NCBI GenBank assembly: GCA_965222505.1
Contig: OZ244956.1
Span: 1,550,001-1,614,000, forward strand
Source: G965222505 sp965222505
Lineage (GTDB): Bacteria > Bacteroidota > Rhodothermia > Rhodothermales > DATKEJ01
Direction: 5' to 3'
Length of the DNA stretch: 64,000 bases
This document shows positions 26,001-34,877 of this stretch, in pieces (position 1 is the first letter of the stretch; each line of letters starts with the position of its first letter). The notes beneath the pieces are model-generated. The model was not told the origin of the DNA. It made no database searches and saw only the letters and a program-made list of their open reading frames with translations. Both the position numbers and the translations under genes were made by a program.

Positions 26001-27647
26001 ATGAGAACCGTTAACTTTGATCTCGACTCCTTGCTCAGAAGGCTTCGAGCCAAGCAGTTTCGTATCCCACAGTTCCAGCGTAACTTTACTTGGCGAGAAA
26101 GTCAGATCAAGTTGCTAATCGATTCAATCGCGCGCAATTACCCAATAGGCTCACTACTAGTTCTGGCCCAGAATCCCGAGATACCTCGCCTTCATTCGAG
26201 ATCAGTTGAGGCTGTGATACAGGATGTAGAGGAAGAGGACAATCCTGAAGAGATTGGATCCGAGATTTACTACGTCCTGGATGGTCAGCAAAGATTAACC
26301 TCCATTGCACGCGTCTTTCTCGATGCCCATCCATCAAAGAATTACTACTTTGACCTTCGCAGGGTACTTGAAGAATTTGACCAAGAAGACTCGATCTGGA
26401 TAAGGAGTAGACAGCGCGGTAAGTCAAATCCTCAGCGGAAGGATAAAAACAGGCTGCTCCGGACTGATGTAACTCTCGATCAAGAATCGACAGACATTTT
26501 CGTCAGTGAGTACATAGAGGACTCTGAAGACTTTCCACAATACAGAGACAGCCGCCTGAAAGCAAGGCGAGCAGCAGCCAGAATAAAGGGTATTTTCGAA
26601 ACAATCAGGAAGTATCAAGTACCGATAGTTGTACTTGATCAAGATACTCCTCTTGAATCTGTTTGCCGCGTTTTTGAGACGATCAACTCGACGGGTACTC
26701 GCCTTACGACTTTTGATCTCGCAGTTGCGCGCTTTTATCCCTCACCAGACTTGCGAAAGCTGTGGCATGAGGCACTGGATAATTATCCCCTGTTGAAAGA
26801 GTTTGAGGTTGAAGGCGAACGTGTTCTCCAAGTCCTTTCGTTATACAACTCCCATATCTTTAAGAAATCTGTTGAGCCTACGCGCAGTAATTTGCTTTCT
26901 CTAGAACCCAAATTCGTAATCGAGAATTGGGATACGGCGACAGAAAAACTCTCGGAGGCATATGAATGGGCACGCCACAATGGGGCCACCCCGAAGACTC
27001 TGCCGACTCATGGTATCTTGGTCGCAATCGGTGCCTTTCTGATGCTCTATCCTGATGTGTTCGATAATCTAGAGGCTAATATTCAACCTATTTTGAAGCG
27101 CTGGTATTTCTGCAAGGTACTTCAACAAGGTGCTCGCCAGGCGGCTAACTACAAAATTGGGCGTGATTTCGTGGCTCTTACGAAATACATGGATGACGGT
27201 GAGCCTCTTGAAGTACCTGATGTGTTGCTAAATGCAGATGGTCTTAACCGAATCAAGAGGGCAGCCGATAGTCGTTATCGTGCAATTCAGTGCATAATGG
27301 CAATGTCTGCAAACGAAGATTTAATTACAGGTCGTCCCCTAAATGGAGAAATGGAAGACCATCATATTTTCCCAAGGTCATTACACAAGACACATGGATT
27401 CGATGTGGCTCGCCTTGATGCGATAACGAATCGAATCCTTATATCCCAGAAGTCGAACAATCGATTGGGAGATAAGCATCCCAAAGAATACCTTGGGGAA
27501 TTGCAACAACGAGCCGTAGACACTGGGACCGTAAGGGATATTAATCGGCGTCTTCAGGAATGTCTTATTCCCGGAAGTATTTCCCAGGTAGATTTCATTC
27601 AGCAATTCGATCTTGATAATGCGAATCAAGGGTTGAGAACCCGATAG
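26001..27647 (+). CDS. GmrSD-like DUF262/HNH (DUF1524) protein, C-terminus replaced by IS982 insertion
   Basis: 548 residues as it now reads. N-terminal DUF262 (ParB-like NTPase) shows FRIPQFQRNFTWRESQI (about 21-37), YPIGSLLVL and YYVLDGQQRLTSIARVF (about 90-106), then ETINSTGTRLTTFDLAVARF. The C-terminal DUF1524-type HNH motif is MEDHHIFPRSLHK near residue 452, with NRILISQKSNNRLGDKHP after it. Such proteins act as type IV restriction enzymes against modified DNA. The IS inserts after QQFDLD; joining 26001-27618 to 28609-28724 restores a 577-residue frame ending SEDEEDED. The present protein loses that acidic tail but keeps both domains, so activity is possible. Confidence 0.88.
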   Translation: MRTVNFDLDSLLRRLRAKQFRIPQFQRNFTWRESQIKLLIDSIARNYPIGSLLVLAQNPEIPRLHSRSVEAVIQDVEEEDNPEEIGSEIYYVLDGQQRLTSIARVFLDAHPSKNYYFDLRRVLEEFDQEDSIWIRSRQRGKSNPQRKDKNRLLRTDVTLDQESTDIFVSEYIEDSEDFPQYRDSRLKARRAAARIKGIFETIRKYQVPIVVLDQDTPLESVCRVFETINSTGTRLTTFDLAVARFYPSPDLRKLWHEALDNYPLLKEFEVEGERVLQVLSLYNSHIFKKSVEPTRSNLLSLEPKFVIENWDTATEKLSEAYEWARHNGATPKTLPTHGILVAIGAFLMLYPDVFDNLEANIQPILKRWYFCKVLQQGARQAANYKIGRDFVALTKYMDDGEPLEVPDVLLNADGLNRIKRAADSRYRAIQCIMAMSANEDLITGRPLNGEMEDHHIFPRSLHKTHGFDVARLDAITNRILISQKSNNRLGDKHPKEYLGELQQRAVDTGTVRDINRRLQECLIPGSISQVDFIQQFDLDNANQGLRTR

Positions 27648-28603
27648 AGCGCCGAGATGTTAAGAGTGAATCTTCAAACCCTCACTCAAAACACCAAATC
27701 GACGCTCTATGGATTGGCAATATAAGCTTATTGACCTGTTTTTGTTCGTCTCTGATCAACTTGAAGACGGCCTTTGGGTGCACGCCCAGAGATTCAGTAA
27801 TAACAACAAGCCTGCGTTCAGCGACCAAGAAGCGATCACGCTTTACTTGTTCGGCATTATGCGTAAACATAGAGAAATAAAAACCATACATGATTACGCT
27901 CGGGACCATCTACTCGATTGGTTTCCGGCCTTGCCGAGTTATCAGGCTTTTGCAAACCGTGTTAACACACTCGGGTCTGTTTTTCACGCCTTGATTGAAC
28001 CCATGCTCCGGCAAGCTGGGCGTAAGCACTTAGTCGAATCGGTCAAGATCTTGGATTCGATGCCGGTGATGCTGGCAAACAACAGTCGAAGCGGTAGTGC
28101 CCGTGTGGCCCGTGAAGTGGCCAACAAGGGCTATTGTAGCTCGAAGAAGACCTATTATCATGGTGTCAAAGTGCATGCCTTGGCCACTCGGAAAAACAAG
28201 TCGATTCCCTTACCAGAGGTGCTGCATATTTCAGCAGCTTCAGAGAATGACTTGAGTTTTGCTCGGCCCTTGTTTGGGTATTTGCAAGACTGCGAACTCT
28301 TCGCTGACAAGATCTACAGTGACGACAAGCTCAAAGAGCAACTTAAGAAAGAACAGAATGTTACGCTATATACCCCCGTCAAGCGAAAGAAGGGGCAGAA
28401 ACGTTTGCATTTTGATCAGAAACTCGAATCAACGGCAGTGAGTCGGGTGCGACAGCCGATAGAAAGTTTATTCAACTGGATCAATGAGAAAACGGGCATT
28501 GAAGTAGCCTCAAAAGTGCGTTCGACCAAAGGCTTGATGGTTCATGTCTATGGTCGGCTCGCTGCGGCCATGTTCATGCTCGCTTTCTACTCTTGATTCG
28601 CAT
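27619..28603 (+). mobile_element. IS982-like insertion sequence, copy 2
   Basis: 985 bp with the same ends as copy 1; 5-bp duplication TGATA at 27614-27618 and 28604-28608. It sits near the 3' end of the DUF262 gene, in the same orientation as copy 1. Confidence 0.9.
27709..28596 (+). CDS. IS982-like transposase (copy 2)
   Basis: Same 295-residue protein as at 6793-7680 with no difference seen, including D116, D200 and E252. The lack of divergence points to recent transposition within this genome. Its host gene continues for 116 bases beyond the right target duplication. Confidence 0.87.
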   Translation: MDWQYKLIDLFLFVSDQLEDGLWVHAQRFSNNNKPAFSDQEAITLYLFGIMRKHREIKTIHDYARDHLLDWFPALPSYQAFANRVNTLGSVFHALIEPMLRQAGRKHLVESVKILDSMPVMLANNSRSGSARVAREVANKGYCSSKKTYYHGVKVHALATRKNKSIPLPEVLHISAASENDLSFARPLFGYLQDCELFADKIYSDDKLKEQLKKEQNVTLYTPVKRKKGQKRLHFDQKLESTAVSRVRQPIESLFNWINEKTGIEVASKVRSTKGLMVHVYGRLAAAMFMLAFYS

Positions 28604-28741
28604 TGATAACTATGAACTATTCCTTCGGAAACGCGCTGAAATGATCCTAGATAGTATCAGAGACACAGTTGGTGATGCTCTGCGCACCAATTACAGTTCG
28701 GAAGACGAAGAAGACGAAGATTAAAAAGCCGGCTAAATGCA

Positions 28742-28767
28742 GTATAACCAATCACTCAAGCCGACCA
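28742..28767 (+). other. Half-attC remnant after DUF262 gene
   Basis: GTATAACCAATCACTCAAGCCGACC, 17 bases past the restored gene stop, fits the left arm of a classical attC read on the plus strand (TAAC-n5-CTCAAGCCGAC). No matching right arm is clear. The ~165 bases to attC 21 resemble the ends of the cassettes finishing at 45036 and 60126. Confidence 0.35.
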
Positions 28768-28933
28768 AAAGCGCGACGGTTTCAGCCGTTGCGAGCGCCA
28801 TGTTTCCGTGCTACATTGAGACGTTGTAGACGCTTTTGGCGGCTTAGTTCAACCGTTGCCAAGTGTCGTTGGGCAGCTTATCTCGAAAATACCAGGGCTA
28901 CTGCTGGCATATTCTCAGAGCGGATTCAATGTT

Positions 28934-29058
28934 GTATAACGGCCGTGGATCAGCTGACCCGGGCTGAGGGCATAAGATACAAATCGTGCAAAAAGTCACT
29001 CGCCTTAACTCGGTCACAGAACTTAACGCCCTGGGTCGGCTGAATACACTTGTTATGA
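28934..29058 (-). other. attC site 21
   Basis: The most divergent site: boxes GTATAAC and GTTATGA, arms CAGCTGACCCGGGC / CCCTGGGTCGGCTGAATACAC. The spacer GGCCGTGGAT replaces GGCCCAAGTT. Confidence 0.78.
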
Positions 29059-29328
29059 TGCACCACGAGCGCTGCCATCTCTATTGAGACCTTCAAGGAC
29101 TGCCTTTCCTGTCCAATTCTTGCACACCCACGTGCGGCCAAGGCCGATTGCGGCATCGAAAACGGCACCCAAGCAGGCGGTACAACCCTTTGAATTTGGC
29201 ATGACCAGCCCAGCGTGATGCAGGCCAACTCCTGACGCGGCCCCACCAACGCCGGCGTGCACAGCGGAAGCACAAAGTGGTGGACGCCGTGCGTGGTGCG
29301 AGTCAAAGCTTGTTCGAGATCGGCGCAA
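29053..29328 (-). CDS. Hypothetical 91-residue protein
   Basis: The only cargo candidate in this cassette. The stop TAA lies in the right box of attC 21, a typical place for a cassette gene on this strand. The sequence is Gly/Ala-rich with GCTACLGAVFDAAIGLG and a C-terminal WTGKAVLEGLNRDG; the N-terminus is arginine/histidine-rich and may start too early. Upstream (29331-29355) is a tandem duplication of GCAATCACTAACGTT. No family is recognised and the frame may be spurious. Confidence 0.3.
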   Translation of the reverse strand: MRRSRTSFDSHHARRPPLCASAVHAGVGGAASGVGLHHAGLVMPNSKGCTACLGAVFDAAIGLGRTWVCKNWTGKAVLEGLNRDGSARGAS

Positions 29329-29378
29329 TCACTAACGTTGCAATCACTAACGTTTAATTGCATCAAGATCGGTGTGCA

Positions 29379-29787
29379 CCATAACGGACTAAGTTCAAGT
29401 GCGCAGGGCTGACAGCCGTAAGATAAAGGGCGGCTGGAAATCACACCCATCAAACCAAGCCGAAAAACCCTAACGCCCTGAGTCGCTTGTAACGGTTGTT
29501 AGGCGGCACCGACGGCGACGAACCCACTTACCTTGAAACACGACACCCGAGCACCCCGAAAACGCTGACTGACGCACACACATGCCAGCACCACACCCGC
29601 CCGAATCGACGACGACGCGAGGAAGTGGCGCACACCCTTCATCTCTTCAGTGCGCTGGCACACGCCCACCAAGCACCAGCACCGGAGAGGATCACCCTGA
29701 CCGAGGCGACTTCTTCATCGAGGCCGACCCCATGAGGTGCCGAGGCAAAGCGTAGCATTGGGGGAGCAGTCTGCGCAGGTGGTGTCC
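29379..29787 (-). repeat. Family A cassette (copy 7; attC 22 at 29379-29504), H1-M2-T1
   Basis: Tail variant CTCTTCAGTGCGCTGGC. attC loop of the CTGACAGCCGTAAGATAAAG sub-type. Confidence 0.8.
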
Positions 29788-30169
29788 GCATAACGGCCCA
29801 AGTTTAGCTGCGCAGGGCTGGGGGCTCACGATTTCGGTCGTGCACAAAGTCGCACGCACGAAGTCGCAAGTGCAAACAACAACGCCCTGAGTCGGCTAGA
29901 ACGGTTGTTATGCGGCTAAAGACAGACGCGAACCAAAACCTAACAAGAAACCACGGACAAAGCCAACCGGCAACCCTTCAAGGCCCAACCGCCGACTGGA
30001 GAGATGACGAGACAGACGGCTCTGGGGACAACAACCCCAATGCCGACCGGCACCGGTTTCAAGTCGCCTCTGGGCCGGCGAGGCCGTCAAGACGGCCCAC
30101 CCAACCGAAGCCGCAACGACTGGTTGAGGAGAGCAAAACGTGAGGCCAACCCCAAGCGGCTGGCGTGCC
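29788..30169 (-). repeat. Family B cassette (copy 4; attC 23 at 29788-29913)
   Basis: Starts TTATGCGGCTAAAG, so box and body end differ by one base from other copies but still pair (GCCGCATAA). One base is missing near 30142 relative to copy 7. attC is of the TAGCTGCGCAGGGC type, unlike the other B copies. Confidence 0.75.
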
Positions 30170-30295
30170 GCATAACGGCCCAAGTTCAGCCGACCCGGGC
30201 TGAGGGGAGGTGACCAAAGTCGTGCAGAAAGTCACTCGCACGAAGTCGCCAGCGCCGAAACTAACGCCCTGGGTCGGCTGGAACGGTTGTTATGT
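30170..30295 (-). other. attC site 24
   Basis: Boxes GCATAAC and GTTATGT; CAGCCGACCCGGGC arms. Its 3-kb body carries the restriction-modification operon. Confidence 0.88.
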
Positions 30296-30329
30296 GTACC
30301 AGGGACAAGCGATAACCTATTAAACAAAA

Positions 30330-30620
30330 ATGTTGATATCCTCAACGGAATTGTTTAAATTGAGGGCGGACCAAAGTTATGGCGTGCATATGCTGACGAT
30401 AGATAGGCTCATCGACCTGAAAGGCGTTATCAAGTGGAACGCGGTCTTCTGCGAGGCTGGGCTGAACCCAAACACAATGCGGAGTGCAGTCCACAACCGG
30501 CGCGAGTTGCGACGCGCTGAGGTCGCCGCCCTGATGCGCGTCTTGAGCGATCACGGGATTAGCCTCAAGGCGCCCGTCGAACCAACTCTCTTCACCGAGA
30601 TCGAGGTCGAATCCGCCTAA
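30330..30620 (+). CDS. Small helix-turn-helix-like protein, possible controller of R-M operon
   Basis: 96 residues from ATG 30330, or 76 from ATG 30390. The core, LIDLKGVIKWNAVFCEAGLN then NTMRSAVHNRRELRRAEVAALM, has the helix spacing of a Cro-like DNA-binding fold. It lies 19 bases upstream of the cytosine methylase on the same strand, the place of a controller (C) protein. GC-rich like the rest of the operon. The function is inferred from shape and position. Confidence 0.55.
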   Translation: MLISSTELFKLRADQSYGVHMLTIDRLIDLKGVIKWNAVFCEAGLNPNTMRSAVHNRRELRRAEVAALMRVLSDHGISLKAPVEPTLFTEIEVESA

Positions 30621-30639
30621 ACCTTTCCTTACTCTTTCC

Positions 30640-31797
30640 ATGCAAGAGCCGTTTCGACTTATTGACCTATTCGCAGGAGCAGGGGGGCTTACCCTCGGGT
30701 TTACCGATGTGACTACCGACGGTGGAGACATCGCCTTTCTTCCCGTCTGGGCCAACGATTTCAACGCTGATGCTGCTGCTACGTACAATGCCAACTTCGA
30801 CGATCACTGTACGCACGGCGACATCGTAGACATCCTGGAGGCCTCTGCGACAGCTATCCCCGAGGCCGATGTGGTGGTGGGTGGGCCACCATGTCAGGGA
30901 TTCAGCCTGCTTAACAAGAATCGCGTGGCTGATCCGCGCAAACAACTTTGGCGGCCCTACATGGAGGTAGTCGAGCGCTCCGGCGCGCGTGCCTTCGTGA
31001 TGGAAAACGTCAGGCAGCTTCTGACCTCCGCTGAACTTCACGAGATCAGAGAAGAAGCCGAGCGGCTCGGCTTTGAGGTCGCATCAGCCTTGCTTTGTGC
31101 AGCCGACTATGGTGTGCCACAGGAGCGGTACCGGGCGTTCGTTGTTGGCGTTCGCGGCGCTTCACCGGCAGCAGCCTTCCCGCCGAAGAAAACACACTAC
31201 AACGAAAGAGCCGACGGACGGGCGACTCTGTTTGACGAGTACGTGGACACCCCGAAACCCTGGAAGACGGTCCGCGATGCCATTGCCGATTTGCCGGAGC
31301 CGGTTGGGACCGAGATCCGCGACGAGCCGGGACCGCTCGACTTGCACTTCGGACGCAACCCAACCGCGAAGAGTATGAAGCGGTATCGGGCTGTCCCGCC
31401 GGGAGGAAACCGGTTCGACCTCCAGAAGAACGCGCCTGAGATCACACCGGAATGCTGGATTCGCAAGAAGTCCGGGGGCACCGATCTGTTTGGACGCCTC
31501 TGGTGGGATCGTCCGTCGGTGACGATTCGAACTGAGTTCTTCAAACCTGAAAAGGGCCGGTACCTCCATCCCGAGCAGCACCGGCCCATCACGCACCGCG
31601 AGGCCGCCCGCATCCAATCGTTCCCCGACCACTTCGCCTTCCGGGGGAGCAAGATTGAGATTGCGCGGCAGATTGGAAACGCCGTACCACCGCTGCTCGG
31701 GCACGCCGTTGCATGCTCGGTCTATGCCCTCCTAACCGGCGACGAAGACCAGATGTGGAAAGTCGGCGTACACGAGCCGGAACCCTCATACGGTTGA
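30640..31797 (+). CDS. DNA (cytosine-5) methyltransferase
   Basis: 385 residues with all main m5C motifs: motif I DLFAGAGGLTLGF (9-21), motif IV GGPPCQGFSLLN with catalytic C85, motif VI MENVRQLL (121-128), motif VIII QERYRAFVVGVR, and motif X GNAVPPLLGHAVA near the end. It methylates cytosine in a specific duplex site and would protect the host from the co-encoded endonuclease. It is followed after 7 bases by vsr. Base composition is noticeably richer in G+C than the neighbouring cassettes, a sign of separate origin. Confidence 0.95.
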   Translation: MQEPFRLIDLFAGAGGLTLGFTDVTTDGGDIAFLPVWANDFNADAAATYNANFDDHCTHGDIVDILEASATAIPEADVVVGGPPCQGFSLLNKNRVADPRKQLWRPYMEVVERSGARAFVMENVRQLLTSAELHEIREEAERLGFEVASALLCAADYGVPQERYRAFVVGVRGASPAAAFPPKKTHYNERADGRATLFDEYVDTPKPWKTVRDAIADLPEPVGTEIRDEPGPLDLHFGRNPTAKSMKRYRAVPPGGNRFDLQKNAPEITPECWIRKKSGGTDLFGRLWWDRPSVTIRTEFFKPEKGRYLHPEQHRPITHREAARIQSFPDHFAFRGSKIEIARQIGNAVPPLLGHAVACSVYALLTGDEDQMWKVGVHEPEPSYG

Positions 31798-31804
31798 GCC
31801 TCGC

Positions 31805-32227
31805 ATGGCTGATCCCTGGACGAAGGTGCAACGCTCCCGAGCAATGTCTCGGGTGAAGAACAAGAACACGAAGCCTGAGATGCAGGTGCGAAGTATGCTG
31901 CACTGGATGGGCTATCGGTTCCGGCTCCATCGGCGCGACCTACCAGGCGCACCTGATATCGTACTGCCACGCCATCGCAAAGCGATCTTCATTCACGGTT
32001 GCTTTTGGCACAGCCACGACTGTCCTCGGGGTAAGAGTCCAAGTACGAGGCCAGAGTTCTGGAACACCAAGCTCGACAGCAATGTCGAGCGTGACCGGAA
32101 GAACCTCGAGGCGCTGGAAGAGATGGGTTGGCGCGTGCTTACGGTGTGGGAGTGCGAACTTAAAGATTCCGACGCCGTGCGCAAGAAGCTGCGGTGTTTC
32201 ATGGAAGCAGAAAATGCCTCAACCTGA
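31805..32227 (+). CDS. vsr: Vsr very-short-patch-repair endonuclease
   Basis: 140 residues, typical length. Conserved blocks: MSRVKNKNTKPEMQVRSMLH (14-33), GYRFRLHRRDLPGAPDIVLP with the catalytic D of PDIV, IFIHGCFWHSHDC for the zinc and active-site histidines, and FWNTKLDSNVERDRKN. Vsr nicks T:G mismatches that arise by deamination of methylated cytosine, so it belongs with the preceding methylase. The stop abuts the next start (TGAATGG). Confidence 0.95.
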   Translation: MADPWTKVQRSRAMSRVKNKNTKPEMQVRSMLHWMGYRFRLHRRDLPGAPDIVLPRHRKAIFIHGCFWHSHDCPRGKSPSTRPEFWNTKLDSNVERDRKNLEALEEMGWRVLTVWECELKDSDAVRKKLRCFMEAENAST

Positions 32228-33241
32228 ATGGCACGCAGAACCCAAACGGGCGACCCGCACAAACTCCGGCGGCGTCTCGTCGCCCTCCTCGACAACTTCG
32301 AGCGACGACTCGAAGAAGACGACCTCCGGGAACAGGTGCAGGCCCTCGTCCCTACCCTCCATCTGCTGCGCGATCTCGGAAGCTCGCTCGTCCCCGAAGA
32401 CGAAGCGAGTTCAGCCCGTGACCGCATTCTCTATTATCTGCTCCGCTACCGGCACACGGTTATTCCGGGTGCGGAGTTGGCCGTCGTCGCAGGAATCGAC
32501 GATTATACCCGGCGCATCCGGGAGTTGCGCGTCGAGCACGGTTGGTCGATCTACTCCGGCACGACGGCAAGGGAAATGCTGGCTGATGAAGTGACCGCCG
32601 ACGGCACAGGTGATCTCTTTGGACCAGAGCTACCGACCAAGGGCATCCGAGCGATGAAGAGCAACGACTACATCCTAGTCGGCGACCAAGACCGTGAGGC
32701 GGCGCACCGCTGGAACGTAGCGAACGATATCCGAAAGATGAGTGTGGCTGTGCGCGACCGCCTGTTGCTTTTCCTCCGGCAGAACGTTGGTAAACCCGTG
32801 ACCGGGGAGGAACTGCGTTACGTGGCGCGGGGAGCTACGGAGTGGGCACGCCGGGTGCGCGAGCTACGCACTCAAGAAGGATGGTCGGTTGTGACACGCA
32901 ATTCGGGACGCCCAGATTTGAACGTCGGGGTGTACGTGTTGGAGGCTGATCGGCAATCCCCGGCTCATGATCGAGACATTTCCGATAAGGTGCGCGTGGC
33001 CGTCTTGGAACGAGACGACTTCCGGTGCCGCTGCTGTGGGTGGAGCCAAGCGGAACGCCGTGCAGGTGACCCGAGGACGCTGTTGGAACTCCATCACGTT
33101 GAGCATCACGCGGAAGGGGGCAGAAACGAGACCGATAACCTCGTCACGCTTTGCAACGTGGATCACGACGAGGTACACCGCCTCCATCTCAACGGAAGAA
33201 CAGCATTCATAAATTGGCTGGCAACATCCTGCTCCTCGTAA
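32228..33241 (+). CDS. HNH restriction endonuclease with duplicated DNA-reading domain
   Basis: 337 residues. Two similar winged-helix-like segments, IPGAELAVVAGIDDYTRRI (about 79-97) and VTGEELRYVARGATEWARRV (about 197-216), each followed by RELR-x4-GWS, precede a C-terminal HNH nuclease: FRCRCCGWSQAERRA, LELHHVEHHAEGG and LVTLCNVDHDEVH. The tandem readers would recognise the two half-sites of the target. As last gene of the methylase-vsr operon it is the probable restriction enzyme of a type II system. The cassette ends 40 bases later at attC 25. Confidence 0.87.
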   Translation: MARRTQTGDPHKLRRRLVALLDNFERRLEEDDLREQVQALVPTLHLLRDLGSSLVPEDEASSARDRILYYLLRYRHTVIPGAELAVVAGIDDYTRRIRELRVEHGWSIYSGTTAREMLADEVTADGTGDLFGPELPTKGIRAMKSNDYILVGDQDREAAHRWNVANDIRKMSVAVRDRLLLFLRQNVGKPVTGEELRYVARGATEWARRVRELRTQEGWSVVTRNSGRPDLNVGVYVLEADRQSPAHDRDISDKVRVAVLERDDFRCRCCGWSQAERRAGDPRTLLELHHVEHHAEGGRNETDNLVTLCNVDHDEVHRLHLNGRTAFINWLATSCSS

Positions 33242-33281
33242 TCGTGAGGACGTGTATTTCGGTCGACGATGGCGTGAGTAC

Positions 33282-33405
33282 ACATAACGGTCCAAGTTCA
33301 GGCGAACTGGGCTGAGGAGAAGGTAACAAAATCAAGCACCAAGTCACTCGCCCGGTTTCTACCTGAACACCTAACGCCCTGGTTCGCCTGAAACGGTTGT
33401 TATAC
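33282..33405 (-). other. attC site 25
   Basis: Boxes ACATAAC and GTTATAC; CAGGCGAACTGGGC arms. Its body holds the second DUF433/DUF5615 pair. The ~105 bases between the site and the toxin stop are unremarkable. Confidence 0.88.
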
Positions 33406-33509
33406 GGCACCCCACGAGCAATTGAGCCTACTTCCTTAAAGGACTTACTATGCCGCACCAATTGGGCTGTGGCCGACACTGATATTCTCCGAGCAACGGG
33501 CTCTCCACC

Positions 33510-33884
33510 TTATCTCTTGCGACCAATCGGAAGCAGTCGCAATCGGATTCTGCCTTCCGTCACACTCACTACTGCCCCCTGAAGCAAGGCTTCTCTATAG
33601 GCCTCAAGAACCGCCCGGAGATGACGATTCACATTGGCCGGACGCATATCCTGCAATCGAAAGAGCACTACACTTGGCAGTGCGGCACCACTAGCCGCCA
33701 ATAGTGTGCTGAAATCAAGATCATGGGCCAGTACGATGCGACTCTCCCGACGTGCCTTGGCAAGAATGTCGGCATCTTCCATGCGCTGCAAACCCTGTTC
33801 GCGCAGATGAACAGCGTCATACTCCAAGCCTCGAAGGTATTCGACGGTCTCCTGTGACAACCCCATGTCGATGAGAAACTTCAC
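33510..33884 (-). CDS. DUF5615 PIN-like toxin (second pair)
   Basis: 124 residues from GTG 33884, chosen because VKFLIDMGLSQETVEYL is the family's first strand and the GTG overlaps the partner's TGA (GTGA); a longer open frame extends upstream inside the antitoxin gene. Active-site acids are expected in D of FLIDMGL, LQRMEDADILAKAR and IVLAHDLDFSTLLAASG. Expected to act as an RNase kept inactive by the upstream DUF433 protein. Confidence 0.87.
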   Translation of the reverse strand: MKFLIDMGLSQETVEYLRGLEYDAVHLREQGLQRMEDADILAKARRESRIVLAHDLDFSTLLAASGAALPSVVLFRLQDMRPANVNRHLRAVLEAYREALLQGAVVSVTEGRIRLRLLPIGRKR

Positions 33885-34117
33885 GCTGAAGCCAAGTTCA
33901 GGGGCTGAACCTGTTCCTCTGCCAACCAAGCAACATACTGTAGGGCCTGCTCTACATCTGCTGGCTCAAGATCGGGATAGGCCTGAATAATCTCGGCTCG
34001 GCTCATGCCGTTTGCGACGAGATTGACGACGAGCGAGACAGTGATTCGCATGCCTCGGATGCAGGCTCGTCCGCCCATAAGGTTGGGATTGAAGGTGATC
34101 CGATCAAAGCCTGACAT
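33881..34117 (-). CDS. DUF433 antitoxin (second pair)
   Basis: 78 residues from ATG 34117 (ATG 34153 gives 12 more). Family signature MGGRACIRGMRITVSLVVNL, a variant of the GG(x)PxxxGTRI motif, then MSRAEIIQAYPDLEPADVEQ and ALQYVAWLAEE. It precedes the toxin with a 4-base overlap and reads with the array. Confidence 0.86.
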   Translation of the reverse strand: MSGFDRITFNPNLMGGRACIRGMRITVSLVVNLVANGMSRAEIIQAYPDLEPADVEQALQYVAWLAEEQVQPLNLASA

Positions 34118-34199
34118 GGTCTTGAGGGTCGATGCATAGTTTGGAGACAACATCTAAACTGCTCGGCCTGGGGAAATGTTGCCGTTCTTGCTCGGTGCC

Positions 34200-34607
34200 G
34201 TATAACGGCCCAAGTTCAGCCGACCCGGGCTGAGGGGAATCAAACCGAAGATCGGCACCAAGTCACTCGCCCGGGTTCTTGCTGTACGACCAACGCCCTG
34301 GGTCGGCTGGAACGGTTGTTAGGCGGCACCGACGGCGACGAACCCACTTACCTTGAAACACGACACCCGAGCACCCCGAAAACGCTGACTGACGCACACA
34401 CATGCCAGCACCGCATACGCAAAATCCAGCGACGACGGTTGGCTGTGGCGCGCTCCTTTCATCTCATCAGTGCGCAGGCACACGCCCACCAAGCACTAGC
34501 ACCGGAGAGGATCACCCTGACCGAGGCGACTTCTTCATCGAGGCCGACCCCATGAGGTGCCGAGGCAAAACGTAGCATTAGGGGAGCAGTCTGCGCAGGT
34601 GGTGTCC
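34200..34607 (-). repeat. Family A cassette (copy 8; attC 26 at 34200-34324), H1-M3-T1
   Basis: The single family A copy whose attC has CAGCCGACCCGGGC arms in place of the CAAGTGC(G/A)CAGGGC type seen with all 22 others. Body unchanged up to the box, so the exchange happened inside or at the edge of the attC. Confidence 0.8.
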
Positions 34608-34729
34608 GCATAACGGCCCAAGTTCAGGTGCACAGGGCAAACAGCACAAGACTGAAAACGGCTGCAAAACACACACGCCGAAAACGGCAAAACCCCAACG
34701 CCCTGGGTCGCCTGGTACGGTTGTTATGC
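34608..34729 (-). other. attC site 27
   Basis: Boxes GCATAAC and GTTATGC; arms CAGGTGCACAGGGC / CCCTGGGTCGCCTGG. Body: HigBA-like pair. The 148 bases before the antitoxin stop show nothing. Confidence 0.87.
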
Positions 34730-34877
34730 CGCGAAACTCGGAGTACAGAATATTGCTGAGTCCGGCAAGGCTGTAGTGCCCCCAAGTGGGCTAGCCCCAA
34801 CGAATCGCTGCCAAATTCATGCTGCTTGGTCAACCTGTGCCCTGCACATACCGAATACGCAAGATGACTGCGACAGG

